Of a stretch of 64,000 nucleotides of DNA, positions 45,654 through 54,870 are shown in pieces. The stretch comes from Halomonas eurihalina (GTDB lineage: Bacteria; Pseudomonadota; Gammaproteobacteria; Pseudomonadales; Halomonadaceae): positions 1-64,000 of the forward strand of contig NZ_VTPU01000007.1 in the NCBI RefSeq assembly GCF_008274785.1, in the 5' to 3' direction. Both the position numbers and the translations under genes were made by a program. Position 1 is the stretch's first letter; each line of letters begins with the position of its first letter. The notes under the pieces are model-generated. The model ran no database searches, was not told the DNA's origin, and saw only the letters and a list, made by a program, of their open reading frames with translations.

Positions 45654-46159
45654 CAAGTCGTCTCCCGGCAAGTGTTTTCGTTCATGAGTGAGCGAAGCCC
45701 TATAACCAGCACTTGAAGGGCCAGGAGAGATAAGCCGAAGGCGATGCAAGAGTAGAATGGCCACATTTTTGGCGCCCAGATGCTGACCATTTCCACCTCA
45801 CCGCTGACAAAGGCGTTCACAGTTTTCTTCCAACCATGCCAGGCCATTAAGGAAAGAATGGGAAACATTATAACGGTATAAACCACACCATTTATGAGAC
45901 GAAAAATACGTGGCGGCATCATGCTACTAAATACATCTACTCTGACATGGCCATCTATCTTTGCCGTCCAGGCCACACCAAACATGAAAGCGATACCCGT
46001 CGCCATATAAGAGAGATCGAAAGCCCATATCGTCGAGGCATTGAAGACGTAGCGAGCCACTACTTCATACAACATCGCCACGGTCAGCACGATGAGTGCC
46101 GCCTTGCTCAGCCAAGCCGAAAGACTCGAGAGCCGGTCTATCAGTTTGAAGATCATCAT
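45653..46159 (-). CDS. TRAP transporter small permease (DctQ type)
   Basis: This 168-aa protein has four membrane segments, including ALIVLTVAMLYEVVARYVFN, the usual DctQ first segment, and MATGIAFMFGVAWTAKIDGHVRVDVF. It starts MMIFKLIDRL, 61 bp after the binding-protein gene, and its stop overlaps the DctM start. It is required to assemble the large permease complex. Confidence 0.9.
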   Translation of the reverse strand: MMIFKLIDRLSSLSAWLSKAALIVLTVAMLYEVVARYVFNASTIWAFDLSYMATGIAFMFGVAWTAKIDGHVRVDVFSSMMPPRIFRLINGVVYTVIMFPILSLMAWHGWKKTVNAFVSGEVEMVSIWAPKMWPFYSCIAFGLSLLALQVLVIGLRSLMNENTCRETT

Positions 46160-46220
46160 CCTGTCTGCTCACATAGAGGCTCGGCGGGTGGCTCTCGCTC
46201 AACCTCCCGCCGGGCGTCGG

Positions 46221-47273
46221 TCAGTCGGTTATGAGATAGTCCTTCTGGGCATTCCAGCGCTTCTGATAGGCCTGATACTCCTCGAGGATTTCGGCCATCC
46301 TCGAGTTACCGGACTGGCTCGCCTCCTCGGCACGCCCCGCTATCCAGGCACGACCGTTATCGGACAATTCCTTGATGAACTCTTCATCCAGGCTGATGAC
46401 TTCATTCTTCCCGGCCCGGTATTTTTCCATTGCCAGCATATCTTGGTGATAGAAGTTGCCAAGTCCCTCGTAGGTTGTCAGTTTGGCGGCAGCTTCCAGG
46501 AGCGGCTTCAAACCGTCGGGGAGCTGATCCCATGTCTCCTGGCGCACAACCACTTCCCACAGGAACGTCGGTTGATGAACTCCCGGGACAACGATATAAC
46601 GGGCAGCCTCATGGAAACCTTCCGGCTGATTGCTGGAGGGTGTCGCCCACTCCACGGCATCCACCCCCTTACGCTGCAGCAACGTATAGGTGTCACCCGG
46701 CGGTACCACCGTGGGCACGGCATCATAATATTCGCGCATGACCTCCGCCCAAGGGCCAGAGGTTCGATACTTCAATCCCTTCAGATCTTCAGGGCCATTG
46801 ATAGGCACGTTGGAGTGGGCGAAGATCTCTGTGGAACCGATTCCTACGATCAATGAATGCAGGCCTTCGCTGGCACGCAGTTCCTGCAGTTTCTCCTGAC
46901 CACCGCCCTCGTAGATCCAGTTGATGTAAGCCTGGGGGCCCATGCCTCCAGGAAAGCCGGCGAAGATAGCATTAACGGGGTTCTGGTTGACCAGATAGCT
47001 CGGCGTCGAATGCCCAGCATCGACGGTACCTTCCTTGACTGCGTCATAGACTTGCAGGGCTGGCACAATCACTCCCGCACCGAAAGGCTGGATCTCTACC
47101 TTCCCTTCGGTCAATAACGCCGCATTATCAGCAAAACGTTCGAGGAAATTCTCGAAGAACGGCGAGCCATCCGGCACTGAGGTGGGAACACGCCACTCGA
47201 TATCGGCGGCTAGAGTCTGAGACGCAAATACCGCCGTCACCAGAGCAGTGGAAAACCAGGTCATTGTTTTCAT
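46221..47273 (-). CDS. TRAP transporter substrate-binding protein (DctP type)
   Basis: This 350-aa protein has a signal peptide (MTWFSTALVTAVFASQTLAA) and a DctP domain: IEWRVPTSVPDGSPFFENF, YDAVKEGTVDAGHSTPSYLV, the ligand-arginine region LKYRTSGPWAEVMREYY and QRKGVDAVEWATPSSN. The start MKTMTW follows GAGG. It is first of a dctPQM unit. The sequence does not name the ligand. Its position between NhaC and alkaline phosphatase genes inside the hydroxyproline region is the main clue. Confidence 0.9.
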   Translation of the reverse strand: MKTMTWFSTALVTAVFASQTLAADIEWRVPTSVPDGSPFFENFLERFADNAALLTEGKVEIQPFGAGVIVPALQVYDAVKEGTVDAGHSTPSYLVNQNPVNAIFAGFPGGMGPQAYINWIYEGGGQEKLQELRASEGLHSLIVGIGSTEIFAHSNVPINGPEDLKGLKYRTSGPWAEVMREYYDAVPTVVPPGDTYTLLQRKGVDAVEWATPSSNQPEGFHEAARYIVVPGVHQPTFLWEVVVRQETWDQLPDGLKPLLEAAAKLTTYEGLGNFYHQDMLAMEKYRAGKNEVISLDEEFIKELSDNGRAWIAGRAEEASQSGNSRMAEILEEYQAYQKRWNAQKDYLITD

Positions 47274-47462
47274 TATGACTAACCTCGTCACTGTAGTGAT
47301 TATTTGTTGCCACGAAGGGCGTGGTGGAGAACCAGGACATCATCCTGGCCCATTGGGTAAACCTTTCCCTCGATAATAGAGCAGTAATGTTCCCCGCTTG
47401 GTAAATTCCGCCAACGGTAGAAGCCACACCGAGGCATCCTCGGCATGGCGGGTGAAAGCGCT

Positions 47463-48896
47463 TCAGGACTTTGTGGCAGTGCTCAAGGCAGCGGTATCTT
47501 CCTGCGACTCGTCGGTCCGCCAGATGGCGATATTGGCGTAGCCGTAGAAGAGAGTGATCAGCAGCACCAGCATGTGGTACCACAGGAATGGCAGGTAAGA
47601 GAGCGTGGAGACGCCCAGCGTCATGGCCATGAAGACACCGCCATCCGTCCAGGGCACCATGGGCGTGGTGATAGTACCGCCGGCCTCGGCGTTGCGGGAC
47701 AGTACCCGACGATCGATACCCTGCTTGTCGTAGTTTTTCTCGGTGATGGTGCTGGCAGTGATCAGGGAGACATAGGCCGCCCCGCCGAAGAAGTTGCCGA
47801 AGAAGCCGCCCAGCATGGTCGACAGCGTCAGACGACCGGCATTGTCGGCCCAACGCAGAAAGCTATTACTGATCGCCTGTAGCACACCAACGCGCTCCAT
47901 CAGCCCACCGAGCCCCAGGGCGAACAGGATCAATGCGATGACGCCGAGCATCGACTCGATGCCGCCCCGGTTGAGCAGGGTATTGAGGAAATCCACGTCG
48001 GACTGCATAGCATTGCCAACATAAGCGGTCCGCATTGCGTCGAGCAGCGCCACGTCCTGGGCCAGCCAGGCACAGATAATCCCCATCACGGCCCCGAAGG
48101 TGATCACCGGGATGGCGGGATAGCGGCGGATCAGCAGGCCGATGACGATGACGGCCGGCAGCAGCAGCCAAGCGTTGATGGTGAAATGCGACTGCAGGGC
48201 TTGCATGGCCATGTCGGCACGCTGGGTATCGACGTCTTCACCCACATAGAAGAAGCCCACCACCAGGAACAGCAGAGCGGCAATCAGAGCGGCGGGAGCG
48301 CTGACCAGCGACATGGAACGGATGTGATCCACCAGCTTCACCCGGCACAGCGAGGCCGTCATCACGGTGGTATCGGACAGCGGCGACATCTTGTCGCCCA
48401 CATAGGCACCAGAGATCACCGCACCCGCCACCAGCGGCAGCGGTATGCCGAAGCTGTGACCGATGCCGATCATGGCGACCCCGGCGGTCCCCGCCGTACC
48501 GAAAGAGGTTCCCGTTGACAGGGAAGTGACTGCACAGATGATGAAGGCCGCACACAGAAATATCTGCGGATTCATCACCGACAGTCCGTAATAGATGATG
48601 CTGGGCACGATGCCGCCGGCAATCCAGGTACCGATCAGCGCCCCCACCGTGATCAGTACCAGTACCGCTTCCATGCCGTTGTGAATGCCGTCGATCAGCC
48701 CTTTCTGCATGGCCTCGTAGGAAAGCTTGAGCTTCAGTCCAAGGGCCATCACCAGGAACCAGGAGGTGAACAGCGCCAGTTGGATCGGCAACTCGAGGAC
48801 ATTGATGAAAAGGAACATGATGGCGATGAAACCCACCATCACGGCACCCACTTCACCCATGGAGGGCAGGCGGCCCCCCGCTTGCTGCTCGTTCAT
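47463..48896 (-). CDS. NhaC-family Na+/H+ antiporter
   Basis: This 477-aa protein has about 12 membrane segments. NhaC landmarks include GTSFGTAGTAGVAMIGIGHSFG, AGAVISGAYVGDKMSPLSDTT and NAEAGGTITTPMVPWTDGGV. Some NhaC relatives exchange organic acids or amino acids with Na+ rather than protons. It lies 63 bp downstream of hypO on the same strand, so it may take part in hydroxyproline uptake or balance sodium entering through the TRAP system. Confidence 0.9.
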   Translation of the reverse strand: MNEQQAGGRLPSMGEVGAVMVGFIAIMFLFINVLELPIQLALFTSWFLVMALGLKLKLSYEAMQKGLIDGIHNGMEAVLVLITVGALIGTWIAGGIVPSIIYYGLSVMNPQIFLCAAFIICAVTSLSTGTSFGTAGTAGVAMIGIGHSFGIPLPLVAGAVISGAYVGDKMSPLSDTTVMTASLCRVKLVDHIRSMSLVSAPAALIAALLFLVVGFFYVGEDVDTQRADMAMQALQSHFTINAWLLLPAVIVIGLLIRRYPAIPVITFGAVMGIICAWLAQDVALLDAMRTAYVGNAMQSDVDFLNTLLNRGGIESMLGVIALILFALGLGGLMERVGVLQAISNSFLRWADNAGRLTLSTMLGGFFGNFFGGAAYVSLITASTITEKNYDKQGIDRRVLSRNAEAGGTITTPMVPWTDGGVFMAMTLGVSTLSYLPFLWYHMLVLLITLFYGYANIAIWRTDESQEDTAALSTATKS

Positions 48897-48959
48897 GACT
48901 CACTCCGCTTGTTGTTGTCGCAATGTGTATTGATTCGGTGCCAGCCAGCGCCGGCCTGA

Positions 48960-50288
48960 CTATCGGGCAAAGCGTGCCAGCCGGTAGGGGGCCAGCGACG
49001 GTAATGCCGCTTCCGTCGACTCCCGTTCGAGAGAGCTGAACTGGCCGACCAGGCGAGCGGTGATCGCCGCCTGAGTCAGCCCGAGATGGTGGTGACCGAA
49101 GGCCAGCCAGACCCGCCCTTGCGGGCCGGCCCGGTCGATGACCGGCAGCGAATCCGGCAAGGACGGGCGGAATCCCATCCAGGGAGTCGCATCCGACTCG
49201 TCCAGGGGGCGGGGAAACAGGCCTCGCGCCAGCTCCCGGAGCCGCCAGGCACGCTCCATGCGCGGCGGCCGCTCGAGCCCGGCGAACTCCACGGTGCCGG
49301 CCAGGCGCAGCCCCTCGGCCATGGGCGTCATGATGAAGCGCCGCTCCAGGGAGGTGACCGCCATGGGCAGTCGCCCGCCCTCCCGAGGCAACATCAGGTG
49401 GTAGCCACGCTCGGTATCCAATGGCACACGTACCCCCGTCAGTGCATCGACAAGTGGCGCCGAGTGGGCACCGGCCGCGACCAGCACCCTCGGCACCGTC
49501 AACCGGCCCTGGCTCGTCTCCAGACGAACCCCGCTGGCCTCGGCCTGGCCGCCCTGCACGACGGCCCGGGAAAAACGCACCCCAGCGGCCTCGGCGGCCG
49601 CCACCAACGCCTTCACCACCCAATGCGGGTCGATCACATGGCCGGTCTCGGGAAAGAACAGGCCGCCACGGATATCCTCCGACAGCTCGGGAACCCGACG
49701 ACGGACTTCCTCACCGCTCAGGCGCTCCAGCGCGACGCCCTGAGCGGCGAAGCGTGCTGCCGATGCCTCCAGGGCCTCCGCTGTCTCGGCCTTCTCGTGC
49801 ACCAGCAGTGAGCCGTCCCCACAGAGCAGATCGAGTCGCCCGATGGACGACAGCAGCTCCTGCCAGGCCGCCAGACTCGCTTCATTGAGTGCCCGGATGC
49901 CCGTCACGCTGTGCTGGTAGGGAGAAGAACGCAGATTCCACAGCAGCCGCATCAGCCAAGGGGTCACCTTCGGCAGATAGCGCCAGTCCAGCCGCAGCGG
50001 CCCCTGTGGATCCATCAGCATCCCGGGGATACGCTTCAGCAGAGAGGCATCGGCGATGGGGAAGACCTGCTCGGTAGCCAGATGACCGGCGTTGCCGAAG
50101 GAAGCCCCCATGCCCGGCGCATCGCTGTCCAGCACCCGCACCCGAAAGCCCTGGCGCGCCAGCACCAGCGCGCAGGCCGTGCCGACCACGCCGGCACCGA
50201 TCACTGCGATATCGGCATCGTCAAAGCCGGTATCCGCCGTGGCTCGAGCTTGCGGGGAGACCTTCGGGTCGGGATTCGCCTGGGTCAT
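48960..50288 (-). CDS. hypO: FAD-dependent D-amino acid (D-hydroxyproline) dehydrogenase
   Basis: This 442-aa DadA-like flavoprotein has the FAD motif IAVIGAGVVGTACALVLARQG near residue 27 (abridged landmark), GMGASFGNAGHLATEQVFPI, and the C-terminal PSLPDSLPVIDRAG and VWLAFGHHHLGLTQAAITA. It should oxidise cis-4-hydroxy-D-proline to pyrroline-4-hydroxy-2-carboxylate, passing electrons to the respiratory chain. It is divergent from the epimerase gene across 142 bp with a candidate operator between. A general D-amino acid substrate is possible, but the neighbourhood favours hydroxyproline. Confidence 0.9.
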   Translation of the reverse strand: MTQANPDPKVSPQARATADTGFDDADIAVIGAGVVGTACALVLARQGFRVRVLDSDAPGMGASFGNAGHLATEQVFPIADASLLKRIPGMLMDPQGPLRLDWRYLPKVTPWLMRLLWNLRSSPYQHSVTGIRALNEASLAAWQELLSSIGRLDLLCGDGSLLVHEKAETAEALEASAARFAAQGVALERLSGEEVRRRVPELSEDIRGGLFFPETGHVIDPHWVVKALVAAAEAAGVRFSRAVVQGGQAEASGVRLETSQGRLTVPRVLVAAGAHSAPLVDALTGVRVPLDTERGYHLMLPREGGRLPMAVTSLERRFIMTPMAEGLRLAGTVEFAGLERPPRMERAWRLRELARGLFPRPLDESDATPWMGFRPSLPDSLPVIDRAGPQGRVWLAFGHHHLGLTQAAITARLVGQFSSLERESTEAALPSLAPYRLARFAR

Positions 50289-50342
50289 GATCGTTGCTCA
50301 CTTGAAGGATGCTTGGAGGCGCCTGAAGTACGCTCCGTTGAA

Positions 50343-50358
50343 TGTATAAAATATATAA
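50343..50358. promoter_or_regulatory. Candidate GntR operator C in the hypO/hypRE promoter
   Basis: TGTATAAAATATATAA fits TGTAT-N3-ATAYA. It is 55 bp from the hypO start and 73 bp from the hypRE start. Confidence 0.5.
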
Positions 50359-50430
50359 TCTATCTTGGCAAGCATGGCCGATCAAAATCCAGCCACTCAA
50401 CCATCCCCAAACACCATGAGAGGACGATGC

Positions 50431-51369
50431 ATGAAGCGCATCCAGGTGATCGATTCCCATACTGGTGGAGAACCCACGCGGCTCGTGCTGGAGGGCTTTC
50501 CCGATTTCGGCGCGGGAACCCTGCGTAAGAAGCTAGAGCGAATGCCCGGCGAGCATGATCGCTGGCGTACCGCCTGCATGCTGGAACCGCGGGGACATGA
50601 CGTGCTGGTCGGCGCCCTGCTCTGCGAACCGGAAACGCCCGAGGCCACCTGCGGTGTCATCTTCTTCAACAACAGCGGCTATTTAGGCATGTGCGGCCAT
50701 GGCACCATCGGCCTGGTGGCCTCCCTGGCCCACCACGGCCGCCTGGCGTCCGGCCTGCATCGCATCGATACGCCGGTCGGCCCTATCGAAGCGCGGCTTC
50801 ATGAGGATGGCAGCGTGACCGTGCGCAATGTGCCGGCCTATCGCTATCGAAAGGCGGTCCCGCTGGAGGTGCCCGGCCATGGTCGTGTCCATGGCGACAT
50901 CGCCTGGGGTGGCAACTGGTTCTTCCTGGTCAGCGATCACGGCCAACGCCTGGAACTGGACAACACCGATGCCCTGACCGAGTTCACCTGGGCGATCCGA
51001 CAAGCGCTGGAGGCACAGGGCATCACCGGTGAGGAGGGTGGGGAGATCGACCATATCGAGCTGTTCGCCGACGACCCTGACGCCGACAGCCGCAACTTCG
51101 TGCTCTGCCCCGGCAAGGCCTATGACCGCTCGCCCTGCGGCACCGGCACCAGCGCCAAGCTGGCCTGCCTGGCGGCCGACGGCAAGCTGGCCCCCGGGCA
51201 AGCCTGGCGTCAGGCCAGCATTACCGGCAGCGAGTTCGTGGCCCATTACGAGCCGGAAGGCGAGCGGATTCGCCCCTACCTGCGCGGCAGAGCCCATATC
51301 AGCGCCGAAGCCTCACTGATCATCGACGAGACCGATCCCTTCGCCTGGGGAATCGCCGCCGACGCCTGA
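50431..51369 (+). CDS. hypRE: 4-hydroxyproline 2-epimerase (proline racemase family)
   Basis: This 312-aa protein converts trans-4-hydroxy-L-proline to cis-4-hydroxy-D-proline. Both catalytic cysteines are present, Cys88 in [10 protein letters not shown] and Cys236 in [11 protein letters not shown]. That separates it from the family's hydroxyproline dehydratases, which replace the first cysteine with threonine. It starts [16 protein letters not shown] after AGGACGATGC. Together with hypO, hypD and hypH it completes the pathway to 2-oxoglutarate within the window. Confidence 0.95.
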   Translation: MKRIQVIDSHTGGEPTRLVLEGFPDFGAGTLRKKLERMPGEHDRWRTACMLEPRGHDVLVGALLCEPETPEATCGVIFFNNSGYLGMCGHGTIGLVASLAHHGRLASGLHRIDTPVGPIEARLHEDGSVTVRNVPAYRYRKAVPLEVPGHGRVHGDIAWGGNWFFLVSDHGQRLELDNTDALTEFTWAIRQALEAQGITGEEGGEIDHIELFADDPDADSRNFVLCPGKAYDRSPCGTGTSAKLACLAADGKLAPGQAWRQASITGSEFVAHYEPEGERIRPYLRGRAHISAEASLIIDETDPFAWGIAADA

Positions 51370-51374
51370 TATGC

Positions 51375-52256
51375 CTACGGCCTCGACCAGGCTCCCTCGA
51401 TGATACGCACCCTATCGTCAGACAGGTTGTCGAGCAGGTTGCGGCCCATCTCGCTGAAGCCATCACCGAAGAGGCTGGCCGGCCCGGGCGGCACAGGCGT
51501 GGCCTGGTGCCGCGGCTCGCGACGCGCGTGCTTGCGGCGCCAGGCCAGTGCCTCGGCGGTGACATCGGCGATCTTGCACGGGCGAAAACCCGCCGTTTGC
51601 AGCTTCCGCTCCAGGGCCGAGCGCGTCTGCAGGTGGCTGACCGCCGATTCCCTGGCCCAAGGTACCGGCAGCGTCAAGGCGGCCGGATTGTCGCCGGCCA
51701 CCACCTCGTGCAACAGCACGCTGCCTGCAGGGGCCAGCAGGCGACGCCATTCCGCCAGTACCGCCGCAGTGTTCGGCATATTCATCAAGGCGTGCTGACA
51801 CCAGACGACATCCACACAGGCCTCCGGCAGCGGCGTTCGGGCGGCATCGGCACAGCAGAATCGAGTGCGTGTCGCCAGGCCCGTGGCACGGCTCAGCCAC
51901 CCGGCGATCTCGACGAAAGCGGCGGTGATATCGATGCCGATCACCTTGGCACCGAATTCCTCGGCGAGCAGCCGACTGGCCCCGCCGGTACCGCATCCCA
52001 CGTCCAGCACGCGGACACCCGGCGAAAACTCGCCGAGACGGGCCAGCGAACGGCTGGCTCGGCGCCCGCCCAGATGCAGTTGATCGATGCCGGCGATGTC
52101 ATCGAGGGTCAGATGATCCGGGTTCCGGCCGCTGTCGATGAAGGCGCGGCGTAACCTTTCGACCAGCGCGTTACCACTCGCCCCCTCCGCTTCTCCGGCT
52201 CCGGCATAGTGACGCGCCAGCCGCTCGGCATCGACGCCATGGTCATGGTCGATCAT
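51375..52256 (-). CDS. SAM-dependent methyltransferase, class I
   Basis: This 293-aa protein has a Rossmann methyltransferase core: motif I VLDVGCGTGGASRLLAEEFG near residue 85, IGIDIT (motif II), CADAARTPLPEACVDVVWC, and a motif-III-like LAPAGSVLLHEVV. It resembles the UbiE/sarcosine-methyltransferase group in layout, but I cannot name a substrate. The start MIDHDHG is preferred over an earlier codon because GGAGCGGGA precedes it. It is convergent with hypRE and divergent from the SMP-30 gene, so it shares operator D's promoter region. Confidence 0.82.
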   Translation of the reverse strand: MIDHDHGVDAERLARHYAGAGEAEGASGNALVERLRRAFIDSGRNPDHLTLDDIAGIDQLHLGGRRASRSLARLGEFSPGVRVLDVGCGTGGASRLLAEEFGAKVIGIDITAAFVEIAGWLSRATGLATRTRFCCADAARTPLPEACVDVVWCQHALMNMPNTAAVLAEWRRLLAPAGSVLLHEVVAGDNPAALTLPVPWARESAVSHLQTRSALERKLQTAGFRPCKIADVTAEALAWRRKHARREPRHQATPVPPGPASLFGDGFSEMGRNLLDNLSDDRVRIIEGAWSRP

Positions 52257-52301
52257 TCCCGCTCCGCCTCCTCGCAATGGCGCGGCAGCACCTTGTCAAA
52301 A

Positions 52302-52317
52302 TGTATAACATACAAAA
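52302..52317. promoter_or_regulatory. Candidate GntR operator D before the SMP-30 gene
   Basis: TGTATAACATACAAAA contains the perfect dyad TGTAT-AAC-ATACA. It lies 46 bp from the methyltransferase start and 100 bp before the lactonase start. Confidence 0.5.
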
Positions 52318-52330
52318 TCGATAACACTAC

Positions 52331-52366
52331 ATACGATGAAAGCACGGGATACGATGAATGCACGAG
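52331..52366. repeat. 18-bp tandem duplication in the SMP-30 leader
   Basis: ATACGATGAAAGCACGGG is followed at once by ATACGATGAATGCACGAG (16 of 18 identical). Each copy contains an ATG, but the downstream signal-peptide start at 52417 is preferred. Confidence 0.6.
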
Positions 52367-52416
52367 CGGCCTGCCCGCGGTTCATCCATCATTCAACAAC
52401 GACAAGGAACTCACGT

Positions 52417-53436
52417 ATGACAATGGAACGACGCCAGTTTCTCACCGCTTCCGTGGCCCTCGGGGCAGCGGCCGCCGCGCCGAACCTGATGGCCAGCAAC
52501 ACGGCACCATCGCGTTACCCGGACAGCACCTGGCAGGTCATCGACGAGCGTTTCGAGCGTTACATGCTGTTCAATACCCCTCTGGAACGCCAATGGACCG
52601 GCGGCCTGTGGCTCGAGGGGCCGGCCTGGAACGCCGTGGGTCGCTATGCCGTCTTCAGCGACATCCCCCGGGCCCGGCAGATGCGCTGGGATGAAGTCAC
52701 CGGTGAGGTCTCGGTGCTGCGACACAAGGTCGGCCACTCGAACGGCAACACCTTCGACAACCGGGGCCGGCTGATCGCCTGCGAACACTCTCCCGCACGC
52801 GTCGTACGCTACGAATGGGACGGCAGCATGAGCGTGCTGGCCGAACGCTATGACGACAAGCCACTCAATGCGCCCAACGATGTCGTCGCCCTGGAGAGCG
52901 GAGGCCTGATCTTCACCGATCCGGGCTATGGCGCCCATATCGACTATGAAGGGCAGCGCCGCGAGCTACAACTGGACACGGCGGTCTACTACTGGGAAGA
53001 CGGCATGGCCGAACCCAAGGTGCTGACCACCGAACTGTACAAGCCCAACGGCATCGCCCTCGGGCCGGATGGCCGCAGCCTGTACATTACCGATACCGCG
53101 CCTTCCCACCATCCGGACCAGCCGGCCACCATCACGCGCTTCACCCTCGCCGAGGATGGCAAGGCCCTGCAGGACCCGCAGCGCCTCGTCGAAAGCCGCG
53201 AGGAAGGTTACGACGGCCTGACCTGCGACGCGGATGGCAATCTCTGGGTGGGGACCTCCGGCGGCGAAGGCATCGACGGCGTCAGTATCTTCGCCCCGGA
53301 CGGCACCTTGATCGGCCGTGTTCTGCTCCCCGAGATCTGCGCCAACGTCTGCTTCACGGGGGAGGACCGCAATCGCCTGCTGATGACCGCGAGCCAGTCG
53401 ATCTATACACTTTATACCGCTGCTCGCGGCGCCTGA
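52417..53436 (+). CDS. SMP-30/gluconolactonase-type lactonase with Tat-like signal
   Basis: This 339-aa protein starts MERRQFLTASVALGAAAAAP, an RR-x-FL leader that predicts Tat export. The SMP-30 beta-propeller follows: LWLEGPAWNAVGRYAVFSD with its metal glutamate, NGNTFDNRGRLIACEHSPA, PNDVVALESGGLIFTDPG, YKPNGIALGPDGRSLYITD and YDGLTCDADGNLWVGT. It probably hydrolyses a lactone in the periplasm. Operator D links it to the hydroxyproline regulator, although a lactonase is not part of the known pathway. Confidence 0.88.
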   Translation: MTMERRQFLTASVALGAAAAAPNLMASNTAPSRYPDSTWQVIDERFERYMLFNTPLERQWTGGLWLEGPAWNAVGRYAVFSDIPRARQMRWDEVTGEVSVLRHKVGHSNGNTFDNRGRLIACEHSPARVVRYEWDGSMSVLAERYDDKPLNAPNDVVALESGGLIFTDPGYGAHIDYEGQRRELQLDTAVYYWEDGMAEPKVLTTELYKPNGIALGPDGRSLYITDTAPSHHPDQPATITRFTLAEDGKALQDPQRLVESREEGYDGLTCDADGNLWVGTSGGEGIDGVSIFAPDGTLIGRVLLPEICANVCFTGEDRNRLLMTASQSIYTLYTAARGA

Positions 53437-53648
53437 GAGCACACTGACGTCTGCGCTCCCGGCGTGGCTTTTCATTATCGCACCCGCCTCTTTCATCAAG
53501 TCGACGCCGGGGCTTGAGCCTGGCCTCGACAGTGATGAAGGTAGCGTGGCCAATAACGAAACCACGACCGGGAGCGACATGATCACCGCGCCATGCCTGC
53601 AACGCTCGAGCATCGACAACGCCTTCACGCCCAGCCGGGACGACCGCC

Positions 53649-54641
53649 ATGCTGGCTGACTGGCTGGAACGGAGTCTGGACGGATCGGTCTCGGCCCCCA
53701 CACAGGGCGGCATCCCCGGCGGACGTTTCCGTGTCCTCGGCCCTGGACTGCTCGAACTCACGCCGAATGCCGACGATTCACAGGCCCCCGCCGCGGTGCT
53801 GTCCGCCGGCATCCACGGCAACGAGACGGCGCCCATCGAGCTGCTCGGCGCCAGCCTGGCTCGCCTGGAAGCCGGCCTGCTACGGTTGGGCAGCCCCGTG
53901 TTGGTGATCCTCGGCAATCTCGAGGCCATCCGCGCTGGTACGCGCTTCGTCAACACCAACCTCAATCGCCTGTTCCGTCGCGACCTGGCTGAAGACGGCA
54001 TGGAGCCGGATCGAGCGCGCCAACTGATGGAAGCGGTAGATGCCTTCTATGCCCGCCACCCGGACCGCACCCGCTTGCACTACGACCTGCACACGGCGAT
54101 CCGCGATAGCCAGTACCCGCGCTTCGCAGTGGAGCCCTTCGCCGATGCCGTCATCACGCCGGAGCAATGGCAATGGCTGGCCGGCGCCGACATTCAGGCG
54201 GTACTGCATCAGCACGACCATAGCTGGACCTTCTCGCACTACAGCAAGCATTACCACGGCGCACAGGCATTCACCCTGGAGTTGGGTCGCGCCCTGCCCT
54301 TTGGCGCCAACGATCTCGCGCCCCTGGCCCCCATGGGCCAACTGCTCGATGCCCTGCTCGAAGGGCGCGAACCCGCTTCGGCGCCCCCTTCGCGCATAGC
54401 GTTTTTCCGGGTCGAGCATGAATTGATCCGCCATACCGAGGCCTTCCAGCTATGCTTCCCCGACGACACCCCGAATTTCACCGAATTCGCTCCCGGCACG
54501 CGCCTGTCGGAGGATGCCGAGGCTGGCCATTTCACGGTCGGCGACACCCCCTTGCGCGTGGTCTTCCCCAACGCCAGGGTCGAACTCGGCGCTCGGGCGG
54601 CCCTGCTGGTCACTCCGGCACGTGATGCCGAAACGCAATAA
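53649..54641 (+). CDS. astE: Succinylglutamate desuccinylase
   Basis: This 330-aa zinc enzyme removes succinate from N-succinylglutamate, the last step of the AST arginine pathway. The N-terminal zinc ligands are in AGIHGNETAPIELLG (HxxE) and the third in YDLHTAIRDSQYPRFAV. NTNLNRLF and TLELGRALPFG also fit AstE. The start has only a weak GGGACG before it. The other ast genes are not present. Its place upstream of an arginine/ornithine-type ABC system is consistent with amino acid use. Confidence 0.9.
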   Translation: MLADWLERSLDGSVSAPTQGGIPGGRFRVLGPGLLELTPNADDSQAPAAVLSAGIHGNETAPIELLGASLARLEAGLLRLGSPVLVILGNLEAIRAGTRFVNTNLNRLFRRDLAEDGMEPDRARQLMEAVDAFYARHPDRTRLHYDLHTAIRDSQYPRFAVEPFADAVITPEQWQWLAGADIQAVLHQHDHSWTFSHYSKHYHGAQAFTLELGRALPFGANDLAPLAPMGQLLDALLEGREPASAPPSRIAFFRVEHELIRHTEAFQLCFPDDTPNFTEFAPGTRLSEDAEAGHFTVGDTPLRVVFPNARVELGARAALLVTPARDAETQ

Positions 54642-54870
54642 CATCGCCTTACACGCTTCACCAACGGTTATTAAAACTGCAAAATAACAACAATTTGGAG
54701 TTATTTTATGCTTGAGACCCACGCCTCCATAGACCAAGGTCGCATGACCGATCGATCAACACGGCCTGCCGACAACCGTCTGGCCTGTTAGAATCGCCCA
54801 CCTTTTCGCGCCGGCCCACATGCTGTCCGGTCCCGACCCAGGCGACCTTTCCCGAACTGGAGCCCGTTTC

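Noticed and set aside
39030..53436. Interpretation as a non-phosphorylating L-arabinose pathway (SMP-30 lactonase, DapA-like dehydratase, KGSA dehydrogenase)
   Set aside because: No sugar dehydrogenase or aldonate dehydratase is present. The two-cysteine epimerase and the D-amino acid dehydrogenase fit hydroxyproline much better.
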